NCBI RefSeq assembly: GCF_002019695.1
Contig: NZ_KV917376.1
Coordinates: forward strand, 2,880,040-2,944,039
Length of the DNA stretch: 64,000 nt
Direction of reading: 5' to 3'
Origin: Evansella clarkii
GTDB taxonomy: Bacteria; Bacillota; Bacilli; Bacillales; Salisediminibacteriaceae
Shown here: piece by piece, positions 18,973 to 27,597 of the stretch
How positions within the stretch are numbered: the stretch's first letter is position 1
Layout of the letters: each line of letters opens with the position of its first letter
The notes under the pieces: model-generated
Told to the model about the DNA's origin: nothing
The model's database searches: none
Seen by the model: the letters and a program-made list of their open reading frames with translations, nothing else
Program-made: the position numbers and the translations under genes

Positions 18973-19740
18973 ATGCAACAATCACGAAAGATTCAAAGAA
19001 GAGGAATAAAACGCCCAGCAAGAAAGCTTCAAATGACAAAGGCGCAAAAACAGAAGTACCGCCAGTTCTTATCTTCCATAGATATTCATTTTGATAATGA
19101 AGACCTGTTTATACAAGCCTTCACGCATTCATCTTATGTAAACGAGCACAGAATACGGCCGCATGATGACAATGAACGGCTGGAGTTTTTAGGCGATGCA
19201 GTTTTGGAATTGGCCATCTCTCAGTACCTCTACAAAAAATACCCGAACATGAGCGAAGGTGAGATGACCAAACTCAGAGCTGCAATCGTATGCGAACCAT
19301 CATTGGCAAAAACAGCCGACCATCTCCACTTCGGTGATTATGTCCTCCTCGGTAAAGGAGAAGAAATGACAGGGGGCAGAAAACGGCCCGCACTCCTCGC
19401 AGACGTATTCGAGTCATTTATCGGGGCCCTTTACCTTGACCAGGGAATGGAAGCCGTATACAAGTTCCTTGAAGAACACGTCTATCCGAAAATCGAAGAA
19501 GGCGAATACTCTCATATGATGGATTTTAAATCCCAGCTGCAGGAACTCATTCAGCGTGAAGGGCAAGGCCACATCCAATACAAAATCGTACAGGAAAAAG
19601 GCCCCGCCCACGCAAGAGAATTCGTCTCGGAAGTATGGCTCGAAGAAGAAGAACTAGGCGCCGGAACCGGCAGATCCAAAAAAGAAGCCGAGCAAATGGC
19701 CGCCCAAAAAGCACTGGAAAAACTCACAAACAACCACTAA
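18973..19740 (+). CDS. rnc: Ribonuclease III
   Basis: Double-strand-specific endoribonuclease for rRNA and small cytoplasmic RNA processing. N-terminal basic extension of ~25 residues, then the catalytic domain with the signature [17 protein letters not shown] (about 63-79) and the second acidic cluster [15 protein letters not shown] (about 143). A dsRNA-binding domain ends the protein (about 178-252, [14 protein letters not shown] and [17 protein letters not shown]). 255 aa, near the B. subtilis length of 249. It is followed by a strong terminator and then by the tandem hairpin array rather than by smc. Confidence 0.97.
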   Translation: MQQSRKIQRRGIKRPARKLQMTKAQKQKYRQFLSSIDIHFDNEDLFIQAFTHSSYVNEHRIRPHDDNERLEFLGDAVLELAISQYLYKKYPNMSEGEMTKLRAAIVCEPSLAKTADHLHFGDYVLLGKGEEMTGGRKRPALLADVFESFIGALYLDQGMEAVYKFLEEHVYPKIEEGEYSHMMDFKSQLQELIQREGQGHIQYKIVQEKGPAHAREFVSEVWLEEEELGAGTGRSKKEAEQMAAQKALEKLTNNH

Positions 19741-19757
19741 TTTTATCGACTGACCAG

Positions 19758-19827
19758 GAACTGGAAAAGAAATTGCCGATGAATTCATTCAGCAAGGCAG
19801 CATCTCTTTTTCCAGTTCTTTTTTTAT
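19758..19827 (+). terminator. Long-stem terminator after rnc
   Basis: GAACTGGAAAAGA (19758-19770) pairs with TCTTTTTCCAGTTC (ending at about 19818) and is followed by a run of seven or more T. The ~33-base loop itself contains a short inverted repeat (TTGCC / GGCAG). Confidence 0.8.
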
Positions 19828-19840
19828 GCGCAGTGTTAAT

Positions 19841-19915
19841 TTGCGAGGATGGCAGGCCTCGCAGGACAGGGGATAAATTAGCTCGCTCGTGGGAATTATT
19901 CCAGTGTGTCCCCTG
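19841..19915. other. Two hairpins preceding the tandem array
   Basis: TGCGAGG / CCTCGCA forms one stem (19842-19863) and CAGGGGA / TCCCCTG a second, larger one (19867-19915) enclosing GGGAATTATTCC. No coding potential is seen. Whether this is a leader RNA or part of the repeat element is unknown. Confidence 0.4.
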
Positions 19916-19963
19916 CATTTGGGCCGGGAGTGGTGAGTGGTGCAGGCAGAAGTTGCAATTTGA

Positions 19964-20853
19964 ACGTCTCGCATACCCGCTCGGGATAAAATAACGCCCA
20001 AGCGGTAACGCGAGCACGTCTCGCATACCCGCTCGAGATAAAAAATCGCCCAAGCGGTAACGCGAGCACGTCTCGCATACCCGCTCAGGATAAAAAATCG
20101 CCCAAGCGGTAACGTGAGAGCATCTCACACACCCGCTCGGGATAAAATAACGCCCAAGCGGTAACGCGAGCACGTCTTGCATACCCGCTCGGGATAAAAT
20201 AACGCCCAAGTGGTAATGCAAGAACGTCTCACATACCCGCTCGGGATAAAATAACGCCCAAGCGGTAACGCGAGCACGTCTCGCATACCCGCTCGGGATA
20301 AAAAATCGCCCAAGCGGTAACGCGAGAGCATCTCGCATACCCGCTCGGGATAAAATAACGGCCAAGCGGTAACGTGAGAGCATCTCACACACCCGCTCGG
20401 GATAAAAAATCGCCCAAGCGGTAATGCAAGCACGTCTCGCATACCCGCTCGGGATAAAATAACGGCCAAGCGGTAACGCGAGAACGTCTCGCATACCCGC
20501 TCGAGATAAAAAATCGCCCAAGCGGTAACGCGAGCACGTCTCGCATACCCGCTCAGGATAAAATAACGGCCAAGCGGTAACGTGAGAGCATCTCACACAC
20601 CCGCTCGGGATAAAATAACGCCCAAGCGGTAACGCGAGAACGTCTTGCATACCCGCTCGGGATAAAATAACGCCCAAGTGGTAATGCAAGAACGTCTCAC
20701 ATACCCGCTCGGGATAAAATAACGCCCAAGCGGTAACGCGAGAGCATCTCGCATACCCGCTCGGGATAAAATATCCCCCAAGCGGTAACGCGAGAACGTC
20801 TCGCATACCCGCTCGGGATAAAAAATCGCCCAAGCGGTAACGCGAGAGCATCT
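19964..20853. repeat. 52-bp tandem hairpin repeat array, about 17 units
   Basis: Seventeen near-identical 52-bp units in direct tandem, plus a broken last unit ending at 20853. Each unit is an imperfect palindrome of about 41 bases: CCCAAGCGG pairs with CCGCTCGGG (outer stem, one A-C mismatch) and GCGAG pairs with CTCGC (inner stem) around a 5-base loop (CACGT, AACGT or AGCAT). The units are separated by an A/T-rich linker such as ATAAAATAACG or ATAAAAAATCG. In three units the inner stem is GTGAG / CTCAC, a compensatory change that keeps pairing. Units 2-6 and 11-15 share the same pattern of variants, pointing to an internal block duplication. All three minus-strand frames are open because the unit has no stops on that strand. 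Confidence 0.93.
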
Positions 20854-21096
20854 CAACCCCTCTCTGTCCCCATGCATACCCTCCAATCCCAAAAACAAAA
20901 ATAATAAATTATCAGAAAAGTGTGTTATACTTACTTCATATATTATCCAAAGGGATGATTAACCAGGGCCGCTCTTCTAAGCTGCGGTCATTTTTGACGG
21001 CTTTATTCCTTTTCGGAAAACAGCTTAACATAATTAATTTATTGTAAACAATCAACGCAACGCTGATCTTTTTAAAACAACTGAGGCGGGAGATGT

Positions 21097-22083
21097 ATGA
21101 GAGAAATATTAATCGGCATTGCAGCATCGATGTTTTTTGCAGTCACATTTATACTTAACCGTTCCATGGAGCTTGGCGGCGGAAGCTGGTTATGGAGCTC
21201 TTCATTAAGATTTTTATTTATGGTCCCGTTCCTGGTTATTATCGTACTCCTTAGGAAAAACATGAAACAACTGCTCCAGGAGATGGTAAAAAACCCTCTC
21301 CCATGGATAGTATGGAGTTTTACAGGATTCGTCCTGTTTTACGGCCCTCTTACATATGCAGCAGCTTATGGGCCAGGCTGGCTTGTAGCAGGAACCTGGC
21401 AGCTCACTATCGTAGCCGGCGTCTTACTGACACCATTTTTTTACAAAAGCATACCTGCTCCAACAGGAACAATCAAAGTAAGAGAAAAGATTCCTGTATT
21501 TGCGTTAATATTTTCTGTGATTATTTTTTCAGGCGTCATGCTCATGCAATGGCAGCACGGCAGTAATCTCACATGGAGTATTGCTTTATTAAGTATTTTG
21601 CCTGTGGCAGTGGCCGCTTTTGCATACCCTCTGGGCAACAGAAAAATGATGGAGTTATGCGGGGGGAGGCTTGATACTTTTCAGAGGGTTCTTGGAATGA
21701 CACTGGCAAGTCTCCCATTCTGGGTAATAATTGGGTCTGCTGGGTACGCAACTGCCGGTCTTCCGTCATCCAGCCAGATGATCCAGGCTTTTGTCGTAGC
21801 TGTCTGCTCAGGGGTTGTAGCTACTACATTATTTTTTATAGCTACTGACAGAACGAAGGGTGACCAGGGAAAACTCGCTGCGGTAGAAGCTACCCAGTCG
21901 ACTCAGGTAATGTTTGTATTAGTAGGGGAAGTACTGCTTCTTTCAGCTCCGCTGCCTGACGGTCTGGCATTTGGCGGGCTGTTCCTGGTGGTACTCGGTA
22001 TGCTCCTTCACAGTTTTTTTGCCAGAAAGTCTGTGGAAAAATTACCGGATGTTAATGTGATAAAGAGTGAACAAAAAATTTAA
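21097..22083 (+). CDS. Multidrug resistance efflux transporter family protein (DMT superfamily)
   Basis: Integral membrane protein of 328 aa with about ten hydrophobic helices (first at about 4-20, then 28-50, 67-85 and onward), in the drug/metabolite transporter superfamily and most like the EmrE-domain group of Bacillaceae. No substrate can be deduced. A GAGGCGGGAG ribosome binding site precedes the ATG. The GNAT gene starts 15 bases after its stop, so they form an operon. The ~230 bp upstream contain an inverted repeat (CCGC / GCGG near 20970-20986). Confidence 0.8.
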   Translation: MREILIGIAASMFFAVTFILNRSMELGGGSWLWSSSLRFLFMVPFLVIIVLLRKNMKQLLQEMVKNPLPWIVWSFTGFVLFYGPLTYAAAYGPGWLVAGTWQLTIVAGVLLTPFFYKSIPAPTGTIKVREKIPVFALIFSVIIFSGVMLMQWQHGSNLTWSIALLSILPVAVAAFAYPLGNRKMMELCGGRLDTFQRVLGMTLASLPFWVIIGSAGYATAGLPSSSQMIQAFVVAVCSGVVATTLFFIATDRTKGDQGKLAAVEATQSTQVMFVLVGEVLLLSAPLPDGLAFGGLFLVVLGMLLHSFFARKSVEKLPDVNVIKSEQKI

Positions 22084-22098
22084 TAGGTGGGGAAGCAT

Positions 22099-23004
22099 AT
22101 GATGGAAATAAGAAAACCTGACAGTTACGCTGAAGCAGCAGAATTTATTGCAAAGATGAACAAAAAGAAATCGTCTCATACTGGATACTGCGGTACTGAG
22201 GCAGATGAAGTTTTACATACTCTGGAGAATGACTTTTCTGATTTTCCTCTGGACGATTCTCTCATAGCTGCCTATAAAGACGGCGAGCTGGTTGGCCTGC
22301 TCGGAATAGACGGGGACGAGGATCAGAAAACCGGAGAGTTATGGGGCCCGTTTATAGACATACCAGAGTGGGAAGATACAGCTGTGAAAATGTGGGACAA
22401 ACTGGTTAGCCAGCTCGCTGGGAAAATAGAAAAAGCTTTCGGCTTTTATAATATAGCAAATGCTGAATGCGAGCTTTTTATGGAGATGGGAGCAGCTGTT
22501 AAGAACAGAGAAGACGTTATCTTAAGAATAACCCGGGAAGATATTCGCACAACTAATCAGCCAGCTATTGAGGAAATTTCAGAGCCGTATTATAAAGATT
22601 TTCAGCAGCTTCATGAAGAAAGTTTTAAGAATGCTTATTATACAGCTGCGGAAATACTGGAAAAAAGTGATGAGTACAATAAAACTATTATAGAAATAAA
22701 GAATGGTAAAATGGCCGGCTATGTCTATTGTGAAGCACGACCGGATTTCTCTGAGGGAGATATTCATTTTATTGCCGTTTCTCCATCTGGCAGAAACCAG
22801 GGTACAGGCAGGAAGTTAATTAATCATGCACTTTCTTATTTGTTTTCTTTTAAAGAGATTACCAATATTATTTTGTGTGTTGATGCGGGTAACAAAGCAG
22901 CTCTTAAAGTATACGGAAGCTCAGGGTTCAGTGAGCAGCACAGGCTGAATTTCTATACACTTGACTTTAAAAAAATTGAAGCTGTGAAAGCTGGACAATT
23001 ATAG
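22099..23004 (+). CDS. GNAT family N-acetyltransferase
   Basis: Predicted acyl-CoA-dependent N-acetyltransferase, 302 aa from ATG 22099 (AGGTGG ribosome binding site 8 bases upstream; a GTG at 22087 overlaps that site). The C-terminal half is a clear GNAT domain: HFIAVSPSGRNQGTGRKLINHAL (about 220-242) is the acetyl-CoA pyrophosphate loop, and the AALKVYGSSGF motif follows. The N-terminal half (about 1-150) looks like a degenerate second GNAT-like domain, which is an inference from length and fold pattern. Substrate unknown. It is co-transcribed with the efflux gene, which hints at a small-molecule detoxification role. Confidence 0.8.
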   Translation: MMEIRKPDSYAEAAEFIAKMNKKKSSHTGYCGTEADEVLHTLENDFSDFPLDDSLIAAYKDGELVGLLGIDGDEDQKTGELWGPFIDIPEWEDTAVKMWDKLVSQLAGKIEKAFGFYNIANAECELFMEMGAAVKNREDVILRITREDIRTTNQPAIEEISEPYYKDFQQLHEESFKNAYYTAAEILEKSDEYNKTIIEIKNGKMAGYVYCEARPDFSEGDIHFIAVSPSGRNQGTGRKLINHALSYLFSFKEITNIILCVDAGNKAALKVYGSSGFSEQHRLNFYTLDFKKIEAVKAGQL

Positions 23005-23105
23005 AGCAAATGGAGAAATAAAATGGTATGATAGTAAAATACTATTGCTTGTGAGCTTTTTAACATCCAAAAGCAATTAGATATACGGTAAAAGGAAGGT
23101 AGCAA

Positions 23106-24278
23106 ATGTCTGAAGAAAATATCACCAGGTTAGAAATAAACGGAAAAGAGCTCATATTAATCGGTACTGCTCATGTTTCGAGGCACAGTGCAGAGCAGGT
23201 AAAAGAAGTTATTGAAGCAGAACAGCCGGATACTGTTTGTATTGAGCTTGATAAACAAAGATATGAATCAATTATGGATGCGGACAAATGGAAAAACATG
23301 GATATATTCAAGGTTATTAAAGAAAAGAAGACGACGTTGCTTCTTATGAACCTGATGATTTCATCTTTTCAAAAGCGTATAGCCAAACAATTCGGTATTA
23401 AGCCAGGCCAGGAAATGATACAGGGTATAGAATCGGCAAAGGATACAGGGGCGGAACTCGTTCTTGCTGACAGGAATATTCAGGTAACTTTCTCCCGTAT
23501 ATGGCACGGAGTCGGCCTTGGAGGAAAACTGAAACTCATGCTGCAAATCTTTGCCAGTGTACTGTACAATGAAAAGGTTTCAGAAGAAGAACTGGAAAAA
23601 ATGAAGCAGGAAGATATGCTGGACTCTATGCTTGAAGAGTTTACAGAGCATTTTCCTAAATTAAAGAAGCCTTTGATTGATGAAAGGGACCAGTATTTAT
23701 CACAAAAGATCAAAGAAGCTCCAGGAAACAAGATAGTAGCTGTGTTAGGAGCAGCACATGTTCCTGGAATTAAGAAAGAAATCGAAAATGACCATAACAT
23801 TGAGGAACTTAACAAAGTGCCTCCAAAATCAAAAGCACCTAAAGTGATCGCTTGGGCGATACCTTTGCTTATTATCGGAATGATTGCATATACTTTTTAT
23901 GCAAATCCGGAGGCGGGCCTGCAGCAGACACTAAGCTGGGTATTATGGAACAGTTCATTCTCTGCTATAGGGGCAGCAGTTGCTTTCGGACATCCCCTTG
24001 CTGTACTGATGGCATTTATTATTGCTCCGCTAAGTTCATTAAGTCCGATGCTGGCAGCAGGCTGGTTTGCCGGAATTGTTCAGACATATTACCGCCGGCC
24101 GAATGTAGGGGACTTTGAAAACCTTAGTGAGGACGTTTATTCGGCAAAAGGGTTCTGGAATAACAAAGTGACCCGGATCCTCCTGGTCGTAGTTTTGACT
24201 AACCTTGGAAGTACATTAGGCACTTTAATTGCAGGTGCAGATATAGTAAGGCTGTTTATTCAGAATGTTTTTGGATAA
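23106..24278 (+). CDS. TraB/PrgY family membrane protein
   Basis: 390 aa protein with an N-terminal TraB (GumN/PrgY-related) domain: LILIGTAHVSRHSAEQV (about 15-31, GTAHVS motif), VCIELDKQRYE (about 45) and a second AVLGAAHVPGI (about 212-222). Four or five hydrophobic helices occupy the C-terminus from about residue 248. PrgY, a relative in Enterococcus, reduces pheromone activity, and eukaryotic TraB-domain relatives sit in mitochondria. Function in bacilli is not established. It has its own upstream gap of 101 bp and a terminator after it. Confidence 0.82.
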   Translation: MSEENITRLEINGKELILIGTAHVSRHSAEQVKEVIEAEQPDTVCIELDKQRYESIMDADKWKNMDIFKVIKEKKTTLLLMNLMISSFQKRIAKQFGIKPGQEMIQGIESAKDTGAELVLADRNIQVTFSRIWHGVGLGGKLKLMLQIFASVLYNEKVSEEELEKMKQEDMLDSMLEEFTEHFPKLKKPLIDERDQYLSQKIKEAPGNKIVAVLGAAHVPGIKKEIENDHNIEELNKVPPKSKAPKVIAWAIPLLIIGMIAYTFYANPEAGLQQTLSWVLWNSSFSAIGAAVAFGHPLAVLMAFIIAPLSSLSPMLAAGWFAGIVQTYYRRPNVGDFENLSEDVYSAKGFWNNKVTRILLVVVLTNLGSTLGTLIAGADIVRLFIQNVFG

Positions 24279-24290
24279 GCTGCAGCAGGA

Positions 24291-24321
24291 AGGCGTTTTC
24301 CATACTGGGAAAATGCCTTTT
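24291..24321 (+). terminator. Terminator after the TraB-family gene
   Basis: AGGCGTTTTCC pairs with GGAAAATGCCT (11 bp, one G-T pair) around a 6-base loop, followed by TTTTC, 13 bases after the stop. Confidence 0.8.
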
Positions 24322-24336
24322 CTAATTCCGAATATA

Positions 24337-24480
24337 TTATAAACAGGCTCTGTTAAAGACTAATATAGATCGAATAAATCGACGGGTTTGCGGAGAAGTA
24401 GTGCTCTTTGAAGCAATGCCTGAAGCACTTGGGCTCCCTGTATTGAAAATTAACAACTAAGTTTCAGAGCCTGTAAATAA
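24337..24480. repeat. Small element with terminal inverted repeats (MITE-like)
   Basis: About 144 bp bounded by TTATAAACAGGCTCTG on the left and the inverse of TTATTTACAGGCTCTG on the right (14 of 16 matching, inner 10 perfect). No coding sequence is present. The interior (GTTTGCGGAG, TGCTCTTT, CTGTATT) resembles the intergenic segment at 42983-43190, so the two may be members or remnants of one repeat family. I saw no convincing target duplication. Confidence 0.6.
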
Positions 24481-24527
24481 AATAACGGTCATCTTCACAT
24501 TCTAAGAAAAAAGGGCAGGTATTCCAT

Positions 24528-25124
24528 ATGGATGTGAACTTGGCTAAGGAACAGGAAAATCAACTGGAAAAGATAAGAGTTCTCAATGAACAAATAAGCC
24601 AGCTGGAAACCGAATACTGGCATCAATTTTCCAGCATGAGCGAGATAAAGTTCTGGGTTGTTCTCCTTTTGTTTGCAGTGCCATTAATTGCACTGCTGTT
24701 ATTTATAGACAGGAGGCGTGTGTTTTTACTATGTTTTTATGGATTTAACATACATGTATGGTTTGGCTACCTTGATACCTGGGGAGTGAAGCAGGGAATC
24801 TGGGAATATCCGTATCAGCTTCTGCCTTTCCTGCCCGGAAACGTAACACTTGAAGCTTCTTTAATGCCTGTAGCTTTTATCTTTGTCTATCAGCTGACAA
24901 TTGCGAGCTTTAAAAAGTATTTAATTTATACTTTAGCTCTTTCTGCCTTCTGGTGTTTTATATTAAAGCCGATATTTGTAATGCATGATTTATTCAGACT
25001 GTATAAAGGGGTTAATTTTTTTCATTTATTCATCATATTAATTGGTGTTTTTCTGTTCTCTAAGCTGCTGACATATATATTTCTTAAATTGAGCGAACAA
25101 TCAGGAGCCTTTACAAGAGACTAG
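24528..25124 (+). CDS. Membrane protein resembling the CBO0543 family
   Basis: 198 aa protein of unknown function. A short N-terminal coiled segment (about 3-36, rich in Glu, Gln, Leu) is followed by five or so hydrophobic helices (about 42-60, 64-82, 100-125, 130-150, 158-182). The motif YLDTWGVKQGIWEYPYQLLPFLPGN (about 80-105) matches what I recall of the CBO0543-type membrane proteins common in spore-forming Firmicutes. It stands alone between a MITE-like element and the radical SAM gene. Confidence 0.65.
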   Translation: MDVNLAKEQENQLEKIRVLNEQISQLETEYWHQFSSMSEIKFWVVLLLFAVPLIALLLFIDRRRVFLLCFYGFNIHVWFGYLDTWGVKQGIWEYPYQLLPFLPGNVTLEASLMPVAFIFVYQLTIASFKKYLIYTLALSAFWCFILKPIFVMHDLFRLYKGVNFFHLFIILIGVFLFSKLLTYIFLKLSEQSGAFTRD

Positions 25125-25310
25125 ATATATCGTGGCGCTCCGGCATCAAGTGCATTCCAGAGTTTTATCAGTTTGAGGATAGTTACAGGCTAATTTACAT
25201 TCGTCTATAACACTCTGTTGACTCGCATGTTAAAATGTAAAATGGCATTCAAATGCATATGGCTGTGAAATTCATCGGGCAGCCAGTAAACCAGAAAGGA
25301 TGCGGTAAAC

Positions 25311-26435
25311 ATGCCAGCAGTAAATACGAATCACCGTCTTTCTCCGGAATATGACCCGTGGGAAGCTTACATAGATGTTGAAGAATACGGGGAAATGGTC
25401 TTATCAAATATTGAATTTACTACGACAACACTTTGTAATATGCGATGCGCCCACTGTGCCGTCGGGTATACATTGTCAAATAAGGATCCTGAGGCAGTTC
25501 CCATTGAACTTATACTGGGAAGATTAGAGGAAGTTCCATATTTAAGAACTCTCAGCATTACAGGCGGAGAACCAATGATGTCGCAAAAATCGGTTGATAA
25601 CTATGTTCTCCCTTTACTTCAATATGCTCACAGCAGAGGCGTGAGAACGCAGATTAATTCCAACCTCACATTGCCTTTTGAAAGGTATAAAAAGATAATC
25701 CCTAACCTTGATGTGCTCCATATCTCTCACAACTGGGGGACAATCAGAGAATTCACAGAAACAGGGTTTGCCAGGATGGATCGAAAACCAGCTGAAAGTC
25801 AGCGGGAAAGATATTTTCACAGAATGGTTGAAAATTCAAAGCGCCTCTCTGCGGAAGGGGTGATGGTGTCTGCTGAAACAATGCTGAATAAACGTACTTA
25901 TCCATATCTTGAATCTATCCATGACCATATCATTGAAATGGGGTGCAGCAGACACGAAATTCATCCAATGTACCCTGTCGATTATGCCAGCCAACTTGAA
26001 ACTCTGGAGCTTCATGAAATGCGTGCGGCAATTAAACGGCTTTTGAGCCATCGTGACCAGAATGTGTGGATGCTGTTTGGGACACTGCCTTTTTATCCAT
26101 GCAGTTCCTCGGAAGATGATCTGGAGTTAATCAGCCAGCTGCATCAGGCGAAAAACGTTACTGTGAGAAATGATCCCGATGGCAGATCCAGATTAAATGT
26201 AAATATTTTTACTGGTGAAGTGATTGTCACAGATTTTGGAGATGAACCTCCATTGGGGAATATCCAGAATTCATCCTTAACGGAAGCATATGAACGGTGG
26301 CTGAAAACACCAACGGCGAAAAGCTTAAACTGTCATTGCCCCGCTGTGAAATGCCTAGGGCCAAATGTTCTTGTAAAAAACACGTACTATGAAGAGGAAG
26401 ATTTTCAGAAAAAGAACGCAAAGATCAGTTTTTAA
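25311..26435 (+). CDS. yfkAB: Radical SAM protein, YfkAB type
   Basis: 374 aa radical SAM enzyme of unknown substrate, close to B. subtilis YfkA/YfkB. The cluster motif CNMRCAHC places Cys at 42, 46 and 49 (CX3CX2C), followed by SITGGEP (about 82-88). Extra cysteines near the C-terminus (CHCPAVKC, about 342-349) may bind a second cluster. The N-terminal HRLSPEYDPWEAY is also family-specific. It is transcribed alone toward a terminator shared with cydB. In B. subtilis it lies far from rnc-smc, so this position is a rearrangement. Confidence 0.88.
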   Translation: MPAVNTNHRLSPEYDPWEAYIDVEEYGEMVLSNIEFTTTTLCNMRCAHCAVGYTLSNKDPEAVPIELILGRLEEVPYLRTLSITGGEPMMSQKSVDNYVLPLLQYAHSRGVRTQINSNLTLPFERYKKIIPNLDVLHISHNWGTIREFTETGFARMDRKPAESQRERYFHRMVENSKRLSAEGVMVSAETMLNKRTYPYLESIHDHIIEMGCSRHEIHPMYPVDYASQLETLELHEMRAAIKRLLSHRDQNVWMLFGTLPFYPCSSSEDDLELISQLHQAKNVTVRNDPDGRSRLNVNIFTGEVIVTDFGDEPPLGNIQNSSLTEAYERWLKTPTAKSLNCHCPAVKCLGPNVLVKNTYYEEEDFQKKNAKISF

Positions 26436-26510
26436 TAGAGAAATTAGTATATAGTTGCCGTTATGCACTAAGTATTAGCACCTGCTGGCGGAGAAAAATA
26501 TTATACATTG

Positions 26511-26549
26511 AAAAACCCCCGTCATGCGTTGTATGGCGGGGGAGTTTTT
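26511..26549. terminator. Bidirectional terminator between yfkAB and cydB
   Basis: Ten-base-pair stem CCCCCGTCAT / ATGGCGGGGG (one G-T pair) flanked by A5 and T5, so it serves both converging genes. Confidence 0.88.
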
Positions 26550-26558
26550 GGTGGTCTT

Positions 26559-27596
26559 TTATTTTTCTTCCTGGTTGATTTGAAGATACCTTTTGTCCTT
26601 CATAAATAACCGCCAGAAGACGATGAAAGCAGGTATCAGGATTGCCAGCCCGCCTCCATAGCCGTACAGGAGCCAGCGGAACATAACTGGGTCAGTAAAA
26701 GCTTCGTACACTGTCAAGTCGGGATAGAGAATGTATGGCATGTGGGAGAGCCCGTATCCAAAACTTGCAAGGCCGAACTGTAAAATGATCAGCAGAACTC
26801 CTATTCTGGGTCGGCCCAGGTTTGTTTTATCAGACTTCCACCACAGGGTGCTGTATCCAATAACAGCAGCTGCCAGTGATAAAGCAAATAAATACCAGAT
26901 ATCCATCATAGTTTCGACCATCCAGGGAGCCTCTGGGATTAATGTAAGGAGAGCGGATACTGCGAACAATAATGTAACAGGTCCTAAAACAATGGCATTC
27001 TTTCTGTATATTCCATATACTTCTTCGTTTCCCGCCTCTCTTGCATAATCACTGAGAAGAAGCGCGGAAAGAAATAATTCTGTTGCTAAGCCGAAGCCAA
27101 TGTGCGTATAAACGGCCGGACTGGTTAATACCTCATTAAAAAGGATGAAGTGCCTCTCGCCTGAAGAAGCAATAAATCCTCCAATGGAAACAGGGAGAAT
27201 GCTCACCATCAGAGCAGGGATTAATAATCCGGTAAGCCCTGATATTACAGTAAGAGTCCTTGTATATTTCTTTACGGTAAAGGAATACACCATAAAAGCA
27301 CTGCGTATCGCCAGTAAGATCAGCACAAGGCTTACCGGCAGAATCATGAGAGTACCGAGATAAAAAGCGGCCCCCGGGAAAAAACCGACTAATGCAATGA
27401 CCAGCAGTACGAGAAAAACATTCGTTACTTCCCAGGAAGGGGACAAATATCTGTTCGCAATCTGAGATGCCTGTGTCTCTTTGCTTGTCTGATAAAACAT
27501 CGCCCAGAAACCTGCACCGAAATCGATGGAGCCTGCAATCGCGTAAACAAACAGGAAAACCCAGATAATTAAAATTGCTATATATACTTCACTCAT
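26559..27596 (-). CDS. cydB: Cytochrome bd-type quinol oxidase subunit II
   Basis: Second subunit of a cytochrome bd oxidase, a high-affinity terminal oxidase that reduces oxygen to water with quinol electrons in the cell membrane. 345 aa with eight or nine predicted membrane helices. The N-terminus YIAILIIWVFLFVYAIAGSIDFG and the following FWAMFYQTS segment match the CydB/YthB subfamily, which is often annotated as cyanide-insensitive type. It follows cydA by one base, so they are co-transcribed. No cydC/cydD assembly transporter genes lie nearby. Confidence 0.88.
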   Translation of the reverse strand: MSEVYIAILIIWVFLFVYAIAGSIDFGAGFWAMFYQTSKETQASQIANRYLSPSWEVTNVFLVLLVIALVGFFPGAAFYLGTLMILPVSLVLILLAIRSAFMVYSFTVKKYTRTLTVISGLTGLLIPALMVSILPVSIGGFIASSGERHFILFNEVLTSPAVYTHIGFGLATELFLSALLLSDYAREAGNEEVYGIYRKNAIVLGPVTLLFAVSALLTLIPEAPWMVETMMDIWYLFALSLAAAVIGYSTLWWKSDKTNLGRPRIGVLLIILQFGLASFGYGLSHMPYILYPDLTVYEAFTDPVMFRWLLYGYGGGLAILIPAFIVFWRLFMKDKRYLQINQEEK

Positions 27597-27597
27597 C

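Noticed and set aside
19724-20851. Long minus-strand open frame (375 codons) and overlapping minus-strand frames across the tandem array
   Set aside because: All three minus frames are open because the 52-bp unit lacks stops on that strand; no ribosome binding site, no family resemblance, and arm-to-arm compensatory changes favour a nucleic-acid structure.
19964-20853. CRISPR array
   Set aside because: Units follow one another without variable spacers, and no cas genes are nearby; the A/T linkers are themselves repeated.
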